DNA of 64,000 nucleotides from Geobacter sp. AOG2 (GCF_019972295.1 NZ_BLJA01000001.1:3317574-3381573), one strand, 5' to 3'; positions 17,934 through 28,310 are shown, counted from the first letter of the stretch. Program-made: numbers and translations. Notes: a model not told the origin generated them from the sequence alone.

Positions 17934-18416
17934 TCACCTCTTCTGCCGTTGTTCCTCCCGCAGCATGTCCAGCGCCAGCAGGGCCACGCCGACGCAGATC
18001 AGCGAATCGGCCACGTTGAAGGCCGGCCAGTGGTGCGTTCTCCAATACACATCGAGGAAGTCGATGACCTCACCCTGGCGGACCCGGTCAATGAGGTTGC
18101 CCACGGCACCCGAGAAGATCATGGCGAGGGAGACTTGGGCCAATTGCTGGTCGTTGCGCAGACGGTTGAAAGCTACCACGATCACCACCGCCGCAATGAC
18201 CGAGATGGCGATGAAGAAAGGGAGCCGCCAGGAGGCGTGGGAGAGGAAGCTGAAGGCGGCCCCTCTATTGCGCACGTAGGTGATGTTGAACAGGCCGTCA
18301 ACGACCGGGATCGACTGGAACACCTGCATGCTCCGGTCGATGTACAGCTTGGTGATCTGATCGGCGACCAGTCCGATAACAGCTATAACAGAAAAAATAA
18401 CCCAACGACTTTTCAC
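17934..18416 (-). CDS. lspA: Lipoprotein signal peptidase
   Basis: 160 aa. I place the start at a GTG (18416) because AGGAGG lies at 18424-18429 with ideal spacing and the protein then has the family's usual length; an ATG at 18488 would add 24 unlikely residues. Four membrane segments are visible. The catalytic aspartates are in FSGAVGNLIDRVRQGEVIDFLDV and FNVADSLICVG. The enzyme cleaves prolipoprotein signal peptides in the inner membrane. It follows ileS, as in many bacteria, but across a hairpin repeat. Confidence 0.95.
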   Translation of the reverse strand: MKSRWVIFSVIAVIGLVADQITKLYIDRSMQVFQSIPVVDGLFNITYVRNRGAAFSFLSHASWRLPFFIAISVIAAVVIVVAFNRLRNDQQLAQVSLAMIFSGAVGNLIDRVRQGEVIDFLDVYWRTHHWPAFNVADSLICVGVALLALDMLREEQRQKR

Positions 18417-18512
18417 TGCATAACCTCCTGAGAAATGTGGATTTTTTGCAAGATCAGGGAGAGCCTGCGAAAAAGCCGCATTCCCCATTTCTAACAGGCT
18501 GTCGAAAAACTC

Positions 18513-18633
18513 AGGTTGTTCAAAAATAGTCAGATCGTCGCACCCGGAGAAGGCCCTGAGGAGGCGTAGCAGCGCTACGCCGCACGAAAGGGCCTTCGAG
18601 GATGGCGGCGAGACGGCTGTTTTTCAACAACCT
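18513..18633 (-). repeat. Stop-adjacent palindromic repeat, copy 2 (after ileS)
   Basis: 121 bp, in ileS-sense orientation starting AGGTTGTTGAAAAACAGCC and ending TTTTTGAACAACCT, with core GGCGTAGC-GCT-GCTACGCC. It begins one base after the ileS TAG and separates ileS from lspA. The match to copy 1 extends over the whole element. A partial end (AACAGGCTGTCGAAAAAC, 18493-18510) lies beside it. Confidence 0.85.
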
Positions 18634-18634
18634 C

Positions 18635-21409
18635 CTAGACTACCGCCTTGGTGCATTTTGGACAGATGGCAGGATGCGATGTATCCTGTCCCAGATCCTC
18701 GCTGTAACACCAGCAGCGTTCGCATTTTTCGCCCGGTGCGGCCGACACCTGTATCCGTAAACCGGAGAGGGCTTCCGTCGTATAGCTGTCGCCTTCCATG
18801 GCGTCAACCAGCGTGACCTTGGAGACGATGAAGATTGCAGCCAGTTCTGTGGCGTATTCCCGGAGGAAGGCCAACAGTTCCGGCTCGGCGCAGATGGTCA
18901 CCCCGGCATCCAGGGAATGGCCGATGGTCTTGGCCACGCGGGCCTGCTCCAGGGCCTTGGAAATCTCGGCCCGTACCTTCATGATCCGCTCCCAGCGCTC
19001 CACCAGCTTGTCGTCCCTTACCTCGGGCTGGAGTTTGGGAAATGCTGCCAGATGGACACTTGACTCGTGTTCGCCCGGAAGGTACTGCCAGGCCTCGTCG
19101 GCGGTGAAGGAAAGCACCGGAGCGATCAGGCGCAGCAGGGTGTCCAGAATGCGGTACATGACGGTCTGGGCGCTACGCCGCTCCAGGGAGTTTTTCTTGC
19201 TGGTGTAGACCCGGTCCTTGAGGATATCCAGGTAGAACGAGCTCATTTCCACGGTGCAGAAGCCGTTCACGGCATGGTACAGGACATGGAACTCGTACTC
19301 GCCGTAGGAGGCCAGCACCTTTTCCTTGAGCAGTTCCAACTGGTGCAGGGCCCAGCGGTCGATCTCCGGCATTGCCGCGTACGGCACGCTGTCCTTGATC
19401 GGGTCGAAGTCATTGATGTTCCCCAGGATGTACTTGCTGGTGTTGCGGATACGGCGATAGGATTCGGACAGACGGCTCAGGATCTCCTGGGAGATGCGGA
19501 TGTCGTCGCGGTAATCCTGGGCAGCCACCCACAGGCGCAGAATCTCGGCGCCGTACTTCTTGATGATCTCTTCCGGGGCCACCACGTTGCCCACCGACTT
19601 GCTCATCTTGCGGCCGGAGCCGTCCACCACGAAACCGTGGGTCAGGACATTCTTGTAGGGGGCGCGGCCGCGAGTGCCGACACTCTCCAGCAGCGAGGAG
19701 TGGAACCAGCCGCGGTGCTGGTCGCTCCCCTCCAGGTACATGTCGGCCGGCGAGGCCAGTTCCGGATTGGGCTCCAGCACGGCCGCATGCGAGACGCCCG
19801 AATCGAACCACACGTCCAGGATGTCCATCTCCTTCTCGAACTCCGTTGCCCCGCATTTTGGACATTCCGTCCCCTGGGGGAGGAGTTGAGCGGCCTCCCA
19901 GTTGAACCAGACGTCGGCGCTGTGCCGGGTGAAATGGTCGGCCACGTGGTCCATGATGGCGCCGTCGGCCAGGTATTCGCCGCAGGCCTTGCAGGAGAAG
20001 GCCGTGATCGGCACGCCCCAGGTGCGCTGGCGCGAGATGCACCAGTCCGGCCGGTTTTCGATCATGCCGTAGATGCGCTCCTTGCCCCATTTGGGAATCC
20101 ACTGTACCTGATCGATGGCCTTCAGGGACTTCTTGCGCAGGTCGGCGGCCTGCATGGAGATGAACCACTGCTCGGTGGCCCGGAAGATGATCGGCTTCTT
20201 GCAGCGCCAGCAATGGGGGTAGGAGTGGACGATATCGGCCCGCCCCAGCAATGCCCCCACCTCGGTCAGTTTTTCGATCACGGCCGGGTTGGCGGCAAAG
20301 ACGAACTGGCCGCCGAAGAATTCCAGGTTCTGGATATACTTTCCGTGGTTGTCCACCGGATTGTAGATATCGAGTCCCTCCTTCAGGCCCAGTTCGTAGT
20401 CCTCCTGGCCGTGGCCCGGGGCGGTGTGGACGCAGCCGGTGCCGGCCTCCAGAGTTACGTGCTCGCCCAGAAGGACGATGGAATCGCGGTCGTAGAAGGG
20501 GTGTTTGCACCGCTTGCGCTCCAGGGCGGTCGCCTTGAAGGTGGCAATGACCTCACCCGTCAGGCCGACGGCCTTGAGGAACGTGTCCTTGAGCCCCTCC
20601 GCCACGATCAGGACGCCCTTTTCCGTCTCCAGGGCCACGTAGTCGAACTCGGGGTGCAGGGCCACGGCCAGGTTGGCCGGGATGGTCCAGGGGGTCGTGG
20701 TCCAGATCACCACATAGGCCTGCTTGCCGGCCAGGGCCGGGATGGCGCCGGAAACGTCGTCCTGCAGGGCGAAACGGACGTAGATGGACGGCGAGGTGTG
20801 GTCGGCATACTCCACCTCGGCCTCGGCCAAGGCCGTGACGCAGGAGGAACACCAATGGACCGGCTTCTTGCCGCGGTACAGCCCGCCGTTCTTGGCGAAC
20901 TTGGCCAGTTCCCGTGCGGTCTGCCCCTCGTATGCATAGTTCATGGTCAGGTAGGGGGTGTCCCAGTCGCCCAGTACGCCCAGGCGCTTGAACTCGTCCC
21001 GCTGGATGGCGATGAATTTCTCCGCGTATTTCCGGCATTCGCGGCGCATATCCAGCTTGGATATCTCGTGCTTTTTCGACCCCAGGTTCTTTTCCACCTG
21101 GAGTTCGATCGGCAGGCCGTGGCAGTCCCAGCCCGGCACGTAGGGCGCGCGGAAACCCTCCATGCGCTTGCTCTTCAGGATCACGTCCTTGAGGATCTTG
21201 TTCAGGGCGTGGCCGATATGGATATGGCCGTTGGCGTAGGGGGGGCCGTCGTGCAGAATATAGAGCGGCTTGTCCTTGCTGTTTTCCTCCATGCGGGCAT
21301 ACAATCCCTCCGCTTCCCATTTGCCGAGAATTTCCGGTTCCCGCTGGTTCAGGTTGGCCTTCATGGGAAAGTCGGTTTGGGGCAGATTGAGAGTGTCTTT
21401 GTAATCCAT
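18635..21409 (-). CDS. ileS: Isoleucyl-tRNA synthetase
   Basis: 924 aa, class I bacterial form. HIGH motif in PPYANGHIHIGHALN, editing (CP1) domain in the middle, KMSKS in GRKMSKSVGNVV, and a C-terminal zinc finger (CERCWCYSEDLG then CPKC) that marks the bacterial type. RBS GAGGAG precedes the ATG. A sigma-70-like promoter lies at 21454-21482. The leader is short and no T-box features are seen. Confidence 0.98.
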   Translation of the reverse strand: MDYKDTLNLPQTDFPMKANLNQREPEILGKWEAEGLYARMEENSKDKPLYILHDGPPYANGHIHIGHALNKILKDVILKSKRMEGFRAPYVPGWDCHGLPIELQVEKNLGSKKHEISKLDMRRECRKYAEKFIAIQRDEFKRLGVLGDWDTPYLTMNYAYEGQTARELAKFAKNGGLYRGKKPVHWCSSCVTALAEAEVEYADHTSPSIYVRFALQDDVSGAIPALAGKQAYVVIWTTTPWTIPANLAVALHPEFDYVALETEKGVLIVAEGLKDTFLKAVGLTGEVIATFKATALERKRCKHPFYDRDSIVLLGEHVTLEAGTGCVHTAPGHGQEDYELGLKEGLDIYNPVDNHGKYIQNLEFFGGQFVFAANPAVIEKLTEVGALLGRADIVHSYPHCWRCKKPIIFRATEQWFISMQAADLRKKSLKAIDQVQWIPKWGKERIYGMIENRPDWCISRQRTWGVPITAFSCKACGEYLADGAIMDHVADHFTRHSADVWFNWEAAQLLPQGTECPKCGATEFEKEMDILDVWFDSGVSHAAVLEPNPELASPADMYLEGSDQHRGWFHSSLLESVGTRGRAPYKNVLTHGFVVDGSGRKMSKSVGNVVAPEEIIKKYGAEILRLWVAAQDYRDDIRISQEILSRLSESYRRIRNTSKYILGNINDFDPIKDSVPYAAMPEIDRWALHQLELLKEKVLASYGEYEFHVLYHAVNGFCTVEMSSFYLDILKDRVYTSKKNSLERRSAQTVMYRILDTLLRLIAPVLSFTADEAWQYLPGEHESSVHLAAFPKLQPEVRDDKLVERWERIMKVRAEISKALEQARVAKTIGHSLDAGVTICAEPELLAFLREYATELAAIFIVSKVTLVDAMEGDSYTTEALSGLRIQVSAAPGEKCERCWCYSEDLGQDTSHPAICPKCTKAVV

Positions 21410-21453
21410 GGTGCTGTCTCCTCACAGGCTTCTGCGTGGTTGCAAATTTTACA

Positions 21454-21482
21454 AAAGTAGCGTGATAGTTGAGAAATGTCAA
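21454..21482 (-). promoter_or_regulatory. Promoter for ileS
   Basis: On the minus strand TTGACA (21482-21477) is followed after 17 bases by TACTTT (21459-21454), about 45 bp before the ileS ATG. The -35 is perfect and the -10 is weak. Confidence 0.6.
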
Positions 21483-21487
21483 GGAAT

Positions 21488-21519
21488 GCCCTCTGCTTGC
21501 CGGGCGGCAAGCAGAGGGC
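21488..21519 (+). terminator. Strong hairpin between divergent ileS and mreB
   Basis: A perfect 14-bp stem, GCCCTCTGCTTGCC (21488-21501) with GGCAAGCAGAGGGC (21506-21519), loop GGGC, then CGTCTTTT. It lies just upstream of the ileS promoter and within 160 bp of mreB. It may stop antisense or upstream transcription. Confidence 0.6.
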
Positions 21520-21619
21520 CGTCTTTTGGCCTGCAATGTCGAGGGCGCCGCCGAGTTCAGGGACTACGCCCAAATAACCATATTCCCCTTGCATTTACTG
21601 CCCTTGTCTGTTAGCATAA

Positions 21620-22717
<1,098 letters not shown>

Positions 22718-22758
22718 CCGTGCCTGTGCCCAAAGCGGCGTGAAGAAACTTTTTACTG

Positions 22759-22826
22759 ACGGGGATGAACAGGGCCTTCAGGATGTGCCGCGAATAGTCG
22801 ATCCTGCTTTTCCTGTCCATCCCCGT
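22759..22826. repeat. GGGGATGAACAGG inverted repeat
   Basis: The arms ACGGGGATGAACAGG (22759-22773) and CCTGTCCATCCCCGT (22812-22826) pair at 14 of 15 positions across a 38-base loop. The element lies between mreB and the glycosyltransferase gene. Confidence 0.7.
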
Positions 22827-22846
22827 ACGTGTTTCATTGCCTTGAT

Positions 22847-23929
22847 ATGACAAATCCCCCCGTCGACATAATCGTCCCCGTCTGGAACAGTCCTTTCGAA
22901 ACCCGCGCCTGCCTGGCCGCGATCCTCAGGTACTCCCCCGAGGCTCGCATGATCATTGTCGATAACGGCAGTAACCGGGATACCGAATTAATGCTTGAAG
23001 AGTTCTCCGAACCGCTGGGGGAGCGCGGCCTGTTCATAAAATCCGAGCGCAATATTGGGCTGGTGCCGGCGATCAACAGGGGACTGGCGCGTTCCGATGG
23101 TGATTTTGCCGTTATTGTCCGCCCGCATGTGCTGGTCACATCCGGCTGGCTGGAAGCCCTCAGGGATGCCACTCAGGATGCCCCGGTCGGCATCGTTTCG
23201 CCGGTTTTCAGCGGCAGCGGGGCTCCATTGCGCCTTTCGGTCAATAACAGACGTGATAGCTCGTCGCTCGAGACCTTCACGGTATCGTTTTCGAGCCTAC
23301 TTCTGAAAGCCGAGATGCGCATGCAGATCGGTTGCTTCGACGAGGGTTTGGACAGCGGCGAATGGTGTCTGACCGATTACATCCGTCGTGCATGGAGCAA
23401 GGGATATCGTACCTGTACGACGTCACGTTCCCAACTGGTCTGTGGTCAGGAAGCCGTCTTTGGTTCGGACGAGCGCCGGCAGACCCAGGCTCGCATCAGC
23501 AGGGAGCGCTATCTGGAGCAATGGGGCGTCAGCCTCCATTATGGCGTCTACTTTGGCCAGGATACGGATGCCGTTACCCTTGCCGATGCCGTGGAAACTA
23601 TCCTTGAAGGTTCCCGTCGAGGGCATCGCTTCACCCTGCTGCTACATCATCGCCAAGCCAGGGAATTCCACCGTTGTGGCTGGAATTCCCTGCATACCGG
23701 CATAGAGCTGGTACGGCTGTCGATGCTCATGCCGCAGCGGGATCTTGTACGCAAGATAGGCGTGCTCCGGGAAACTGCCCCTGAGATGATCATGGTGCGC
23801 TGGAAGGATGATGCACCTGCTGCAGGCATGGAGATGGCCATCCCCTTCGACGGGATGGCTGCTACGATCTGGGGTGGAGAAACGCAACACGAGCAAGACG
23901 CCGGCCCAGCGGGGCCGGAACGGAGGTAG
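22847..23929 (+). CDS. Family 2 glycosyltransferase
   Basis: 360 aa from the ATG at 22847; a GTG at 22829 is an alternative, and neither has a clear RBS. GT-A signs are the VDIIVPVWNS start, IIVDNGS, and ERNIGLVPAINRGLARSDGDFAVIVRPHVLV (the usual DxD position reads RPH). The C-terminal 150 residues have no obvious domain. It ends three bases before gmhA, so a role in heptose-containing lipopolysaccharide is a reasonable inference. The altered DxD leaves activity open. Confidence 0.75.
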   Translation: MTNPPVDIIVPVWNSPFETRACLAAILRYSPEARMIIVDNGSNRDTELMLEEFSEPLGERGLFIKSERNIGLVPAINRGLARSDGDFAVIVRPHVLVTSGWLEALRDATQDAPVGIVSPVFSGSGAPLRLSVNNRRDSSSLETFTVSFSSLLLKAEMRMQIGCFDEGLDSGEWCLTDYIRRAWSKGYRTCTTSRSQLVCGQEAVFGSDERRQTQARISRERYLEQWGVSLHYGVYFGQDTDAVTLADAVETILEGSRRGHRFTLLLHHRQAREFHRCGWNSLHTGIELVRLSMLMPQRDLVRKIGVLRETAPEMIMVRWKDDAPAAGMEMAIPFDGMAATIWGGETQHEQDAGPAGPERR

Positions 23930-23932
23930 TTC

Positions 23933-24502
23933 ATGGTTGCAGATGTGACGGCGCAGTTGCAGGCCCATCGTGAACTGTTCGAGGTTATGGAACGGGAGAT
24001 GGTGCCGCTGATTACCGAGATGGCCACCATTCTGGCCGATACCCTCACCAAAGGAGGGAAGCTGTTGGTGATGGGCAACGGCGGATCGGCGGCCGACGCT
24101 CAGCACTTTGCTGCCGAGATCGTCGGACGATTCAAGCTGGAACGTCGGGCACTGCCGGCCGTGGCGCTCTCCACCGATACCTCTATCCTGACCGCTATCG
24201 GTAACGATTACGGCTTCGAGGCTGTCTTCAGCCGTCAGGTCGAGGCCCTTGCGGCACCGGGCGATGTGGTGGTCGGCATCTCCACCAGCGGCAATTCTCC
24301 CAACGTACTTAAGGCCTTTCAACTGGCGCGTGAGCGCGGCTGCTGCACCATCGGCCTGCTGGGGCGTGACGGTGGCGGCATCAAGGCCGCCTGCAATTTG
24401 GCGCTGGTCGTCCCGTCCGACGACACCCCCCGCATCCAGGAGGGGCATATCGCCATCATCCATATCGTCTGCGATCTGGTGGAAAAGGCATTGTTTGGAT
24501 AA
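23933..24502 (+). CDS. gmhA: Sedoheptulose 7-phosphate isomerase
   Basis: 189 aa SIS-domain enzyme that starts ADP-heptose synthesis for lipopolysaccharide core. [38 protein letters not shown] and [14 protein letters not shown] are family signatures, and the C-terminal [16 protein letters not shown] carries the metal-site residues. It follows the glycosyltransferase by three bases with RBS CGGAGG. Confidence 0.95.
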   Translation: MVADVTAQLQAHRELFEVMEREMVPLITEMATILADTLTKGGKLLVMGNGGSAADAQHFAAEIVGRFKLERRALPAVALSTDTSILTAIGNDYGFEAVFSRQVEALAAPGDVVVGISTSGNSPNVLKAFQLARERGCCTIGLLGRDGGGIKAACNLALVVPSDDTPRIQEGHIAIIHIVCDLVEKALFG

Positions 24503-24528
24503 CCACGGGAAAAATGTCCAAATAGCAT

Positions 24529-24690
24529 TCTGCTACAGAGTCACGGGGATACAGGGAAAGTCATAAGTAGGCCCTTTTATCAATATGACTTGGCAGGATG
24601 AAAGAGGTAAAACCAAGGCCCCTCCCCTCGCTTGGGGAGGAGTTGTTTCGGTTCTATCCTCGTTTTCCCTCTGTCTCTCTGTGGCAGATT
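24529..24690. repeat. CACAGAGACACGGAG inverted repeat, copy 2
   Basis: The left arm (24529-24560, TTCTGCTACAGAGTCACGGG) pairs imperfectly with the right arm (24663-24690, CCTCTGTCTCTCTGTGGCAG). The inner part has its own hairpin, CCTCCCC-TCGCT-TGGGGAGG near 24627-24646. Confidence 0.65.
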
Positions 24691-24715
24691 GTACGTATAA
24701 AGAAAGGCACCCACC

Positions 24716-25669
24716 ATGAAGCTCCAGCCAATCGATCTCTCCTCCGTCAAGACCTACCCCATCGCTGAGCGTCGGAACAAGGTCTCTCTTGCCCTTGATT
24801 TTGCTGGCGCCGTTACCCCCGGAATGACCGTCAGCGCCCTTTTGGCGGCCATGCCCAATCAGTTGGGTGCGGAGAGCCTCAATGCGGCCATTGAGGCGAT
24901 TGTTGCGGCTCATCGCAAGGGTAAGCCGGTGGTGATCGCCATTGGCGGTCACGTGATCAAGTGCGGCCTGCAACCGGTGCTGAAGGCGCTGATCGACGCC
25001 GACGTTGTGACGGCGGTAGCTATGAATGGTTCCGCCTCGATCCATGACTATGAGATCTCGCTGATCGGTGAGACCAGCGAGGATGTGGGTGCTGTACTTC
25101 ACTGCGGCACCTTTGGCATGGCTGAGGAGACCGGGCGCGACATCAACCGGGCGCTCAAGGCTGGCGTTGCCGAGGGGATGGGTTACGGTGAGGCCCTCGG
25201 TCGCTTTATCGTTGAAAACGGCAACCCCCATGCAGGTGCCAGCCTGCTGGCCACCTGCCGTGCCAAAGGCATTCCGGCCACGGTACATGTGGCCATGGGC
25301 ACCGATATTATCCATCAACACCCGGAGGCTGACGGCGCCGTGCTGGGGGAAGCCACATTCACCGATTTCCGCCTGTTCACCTCTGTGGTGGCAACCTTGG
25401 GGGACGGAGGGGTCTTCCTTAATATCGGTAGCGCCGTGGTCATGCCGGAGGTGTTTCTCAAAGCGCTTTCCATCGCGCAGAATATGGGCTTTCACGTGGA
25501 CCATTTCACTACCGTCAACTTTGATATGCAGCAACATTACCGCCCGTTGCAAAACGTGGTCAAGCGCCCGACCGCCGGCGACAGCCGCGGCTTGGCGATT
25601 ACCGGCCACCACGAAATCATGGTTCCACTCCTTGCAGCTGGGGTTCTGGATAAAATCGGCATTGCCTGA
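24716..25669 (+). CDS. Deoxyhypusine synthase-like conserved protein
   Basis: 317 aa. I see a DHS-like NAD-binding pattern: GGHVIKCGLQPVLKALID, AMNGSASIHDYEISLIGETSEDV and IGSAVVMPEVFLKAL resemble the family's NAD-site segments. Bacteria lack eIF5A, so a classical deoxyhypusine role is not expected; bacterial relatives include homospermidine synthase-like and uncharacterised proteins. The catalytic Lys of deoxyhypusine synthase was not located. RBS AAAGAAAGG precedes the start. Function is unassigned. Confidence 0.65.
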   Translation: MKLQPIDLSSVKTYPIAERRNKVSLALDFAGAVTPGMTVSALLAAMPNQLGAESLNAAIEAIVAAHRKGKPVVIAIGGHVIKCGLQPVLKALIDADVVTAVAMNGSASIHDYEISLIGETSEDVGAVLHCGTFGMAEETGRDINRALKAGVAEGMGYGEALGRFIVENGNPHAGASLLATCRAKGIPATVHVAMGTDIIHQHPEADGAVLGEATFTDFRLFTSVVATLGDGGVFLNIGSAVVMPEVFLKALSIAQNMGFHVDHFTTVNFDMQQHYRPLQNVVKRPTAGDSRGLAITGHHEIMVPLLAAGVLDKIGIA

Positions 25670-25747
25670 AACAGATTGAATTATTCCCATTTTGTTTTAT
25701 ACTGTGAAGTACCGTGGAAGCCCTGAAAACGTTATCCGGAGAAAAAA

Positions 25748-26143
25748 ATGACCTTGACCGGAATTGTGCTGATTGTTATCTCGGCGGCGCTCTGCATCAT
25801 GGTGCTGGCCTTTATTCCGACCCTTCTGGCCGTGAAGCGGGCGGCGATCTCCCTGGGGTCGCTGTCGGATATGGTCCATAAAGAACTGAAACCGGCTCTC
25901 CATGAACTGACGGCGGTCTTGACCGAGTTGAAAACTGTTGGCGCGGGCGCTGCCGACCATGCAGACGATGTCAAACGTTTCATGACGGCACTGGGCGAAA
26001 CCGGCGATAACCTTAACACCATAAACCGATCGGTGGGAATGGTTGCCGGGGTGCTCAACGCCACCTCGACCTGGGCGATCGGCGCCAAGGTGGCGGGGAA
26101 ATATCTGATTGAACGCTATCTCAAGAAACGGGGAGGGAAATGA
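25748..26143 (+). CDS. DUF948 membrane protein
   Basis: 131 aa. One N-terminal membrane segment (residues 4-27) followed by amphipathic helices (LGSLSDMVHKELKPALHELTAVL) typical of DUF948. RBS CCGGAG lies nearby. It overlaps the YtxH gene region and forms a small envelope-protein operon with it. No enzymatic motif. A general stress or envelope function is possible but unproven. Confidence 0.8.
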   Translation: MTLTGIVLIVISAALCIMVLAFIPTLLAVKRAAISLGSLSDMVHKELKPALHELTAVLTELKTVGAGAADHADDVKRFMTALGETGDNLNTINRSVGMVAGVLNATSTWAIGAKVAGKYLIERYLKKRGGK

Positions 26144-26145
26144 CC

Positions 26146-26460
26146 ATGTCTGACGAGGAAAAAGGAATTTCCGCTGGAACGGTAATGGTGTCTTTTTTGG
26201 CCGGAGCGGCTCTCGGCGCTGGACTTGCACTGCTGTATGCACCGAAAAGCGGCAAGGAGATGCGCGAAACCATTGCCGATCTGACCGAGGATGCGGTAGA
26301 CAAGATCAAGGAATATGCCAAGGATGCCCAGGATAAGATCAAAACGGCCATCGAGGATGGTAAGGAAACGATCGTGGAGAAGAAATCCATCCTTGCGTCG
26401 GCTATCGAAGCCGGCCGGGAAGCGATGCATCGGGAGAAGGAGCGTACCTCCACGCCCTGA
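26146..26460 (+). CDS. YtxH domain protein
   Basis: 104 aa from the ATG at 26146, correctly spaced from GGGAGGG at 26131-26137; an ATG at 26140 is too close to it. A glycine-rich membrane segment (SFLAGAALGAGLALLYAP) and the KSGKEMRE motif identify YtxH. A charged coiled coil follows. The pairing with DUF948 is common. A terminator follows directly. Confidence 0.85.
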   Translation: MSDEEKGISAGTVMVSFLAGAALGAGLALLYAPKSGKEMRETIADLTEDAVDKIKEYAKDAQDKIKTAIEDGKETIVEKKSILASAIEAGREAMHREKERTSTP

Positions 26461-26474
26461 TGGTATTTTTCGAA

Positions 26475-26508
26475 TACAAAAAAGCCCACTACGGTGGGCT
26501 TTTTTGTA
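26475..26508 (+). terminator. Terminator after the YtxH gene
   Basis: Stem ACAAAAAAGCCCAC with GTGGGCTTTTTTGT around a short loop, an A-tract/T-tract hairpin that can work in both directions. Confidence 0.9.
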
Positions 26509-26660
26509 TGATACCTCCCAGGGCTTTGGTTTGGAACAAAGGCTACGGACCGGGGGTCGGTCGGAAAATTCATCGGCAACCGTTGCTGTAGTCCCAACGG
26601 CAAAAAGGAAACATGGTGTCGTACCTCGCAGATGCCCACGCCGCAAGGCTTTGCCCGCCA
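26509..26660. other. Gene-free stretch upstream of the transglycosylase promoter
   Basis: The whole gap from the terminator to the next start is about 330 bp. This part shows no coding pattern or clear structure, apart from short GGTCGG and CCGTTGC inverted pieces. Confidence 0.4.
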
Positions 26661-26689
26661 TTGACTTTCTCTTCAAATTCCTTTATAAT
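26661..26689 (+). promoter_or_regulatory. Sigma-70 promoter of the transglycosylase gene
   Basis: TTGACT (26661-26666), a 17-base spacer and a perfect TATAAT (26684-26689). Transcription would start near 26696, giving a leader of about 140 bases in which ACCGTGCGG occurs twice (about 26749 and 26809). I recognise no riboswitch in that leader. Confidence 0.85.
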
Positions 26690-26837
26690 CCACGAACTTT
26701 TATTGGGTACCGCATTGGAATCAGGTGGCAGGGCAAGGGCTGAAAGCGACCGTGCGGATTAGTCCTCCGTATCGCGAAGTCTTGAAAATTCCTGTTGCTG
26801 GCGTGAAGCCACCGTGCGGTATCTACCGGGAAATCGT

Positions 26838-28310
26838 GTGAAGCATATCGTCATAGCCATACTCCTTGTATTGTGTGCGTTTCCGGCTGGTGCGACGGAG
26901 CCGGTTCAACCCCTGCTGGCCGAATTAACGAGTCCTACGGCTCCGGCGCTGCCCGCATTGGAACAGGTGGCACTCGTCCCGCGCGACGAACTGACGGCCG
27001 AAGCGGAACCGCAGCAGAACACCAGCGGACTCTTTACCCTTGAGGAGCTTAAGGACAAAACGGATGATGGCACCGAACTAGCTCTGCCCGACGTTGATTT
27101 GCCCCAGGCCGATATCCCCCTTACCCTCAATAGTAAAGTTGAATATTTTCTTAACTATTTCCAGACCAGGGGCAGACAATCCTTTTCCCGCTGGCTCTCT
27201 CGCTCATCACGCTATATCCCGATGATGAAAGAGGTATTCAAGCGCGAAGGGATGCCGGAAGATTTGGTCTATGTGGCCATGATCGAGAGCGGTTTTCACC
27301 TGCATGCCCGTTCGGTGGCCAATGCCGTGGGGCCGTGGCAGTTTATCTCCGGCACTGGCCGGCGGTATTCCCTGCGCATCGACCAATGGATCGATGAACG
27401 TAAGGATCCGCTCAAGGCGACGGTCGCCGCCGCCTTGTACCTGAAAGAACTTTCCGGCATGTTCAACGGAGACTGGTATCTGGCTGCCGCCGGCTATAAC
27501 GCCGGTGAAAACAAGATTCTGCGCGCCATCAGCATGTACAATACGAATGACTTCTGGGAGATTTCCCGAGGTTCCTATCTCAAGCGCGAGACCAAGGAGT
27601 ATGTCCCCAAGCTGCTGGCTGCCGCCATAATAGCCAAGGACCCCGCCCGTTACGGTTTTTCCGACGTGGCCTACCTGTCACCGATCGAATTCGATACCGT
27701 CAAGCTTCCTTCGCGTACCGATCTGGAGCTAGCGGCCAAACTGATCGGCACTACCTATGAAACGATCAAGGAATTGAATCCCGACCTGCGCCATTGGTGC
27801 ACCCCCCCCAATTATCCCGACTACGAACTCAAAATACCCAAGGGGACAAAGCTGCAATTCGAGGCCGCTTACGCCAAGATTCCCGAGGATCAGCGGTTCA
27901 CTGAAAAGGTGCTCTATACCCGCTACCGCGCCCGTAAAAGAGACTCACTCAAGGGAATTGCCCGTCGTTACAACACAACCCCGGACATGCTGGCCGAATT
28001 GAACGGTTTCTCCAAAAAGAGCCGCATTGCTGGCAAGACCCTTGTGGTACCGGTTCGTCAGACGGTTGATTTCGGTCATGAGGGGCGTTCAGCCGCTAAT
28101 ACGGCCAAGGGTGGGTATGCCAAATATTATACTGTGAAGAAAGGCGACACCTTGGGGTCGCTCGCCAGACGCTTCAACGTTTCCTCAAAGCTTCTCTCGG
28201 TATGGAATAACCTGAAGGAACGGGTTGCCCTTAAGCCGGGACGGCGCATTATCATTGCAAAGTTTATCGAGAAAAATGGGGAAATGGTGCCCGAAGCACA
28301 GAAAAGCTGA
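26838..28310 (+). CDS. Lytic murein transglycosylase with LysM repeats (MltD-like)
   Basis: 490 aa from a GTG at 26838, which gives a clean signal peptide (HIVIAILLVLCAFPAGA); a GTG at 26814 adds eight residues. After a 95-residue linker comes an SLT domain: catalytic Glu in AMIESGF, then SVANAVGPWQFI and AAAGYNAGENKI. Two LysM modules follow near residues 365-415 and 430-475 (the latter YYTVKKGDTLGSLARRFNVS). It cuts peptidoglycan in the periplasm during growth or assembly of envelope machines. Confidence 0.92.
   Translation: MKHIVIAILLVLCAFPAGATEPVQPLLAELTSPTAPALPALEQVALVPRDELTAEAEPQQNTSGLFTLEELKDKTDDGTELALPDVDLPQADIPLTLNSKVEYFLNYFQTRGRQSFSRWLSRSSRYIPMMKEVFKREGMPEDLVYVAMIESGFHLHARSVANAVGPWQFISGTGRRYSLRIDQWIDERKDPLKATVAAALYLKELSGMFNGDWYLAAAGYNAGENKILRAISMYNTNDFWEISRGSYLKRETKEYVPKLLAAAIIAKDPARYGFSDVAYLSPIEFDTVKLPSRTDLELAAKLIGTTYETIKELNPDLRHWCTPPNYPDYELKIPKGTKLQFEAAYAKIPEDQRFTEKVLYTRYRARKRDSLKGIARRYNTTPDMLAELNGFSKKSRIAGKTLVVPVRQTVDFGHEGRSAANTAKGGYAKYYTVKKGDTLGSLARRFNVSSKLLSVWNNLKERVALKPGRRIIIAKFIEKNGEMVPEAQKS

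Noticed and set aside
19067-21460. Long open frame of about 800 codons antisense to ileS
   Set aside because: Codon pattern mirrors ileS in a GC-rich genome; no motif, RBS or context supports it, and ileS is unmistakable.
21410-21560. T-box leader for ileS
   Set aside because: The leader from the predicted promoter is under 50 bases and has no T-box sequence or terminator.
26690-26837. c-di-GMP (GEMM) riboswitch upstream of the transglycosylase
   Set aside because: Some GGGCAAG and repeated ACCGTGCGG sequence exists but the conserved GEMM core is absent.
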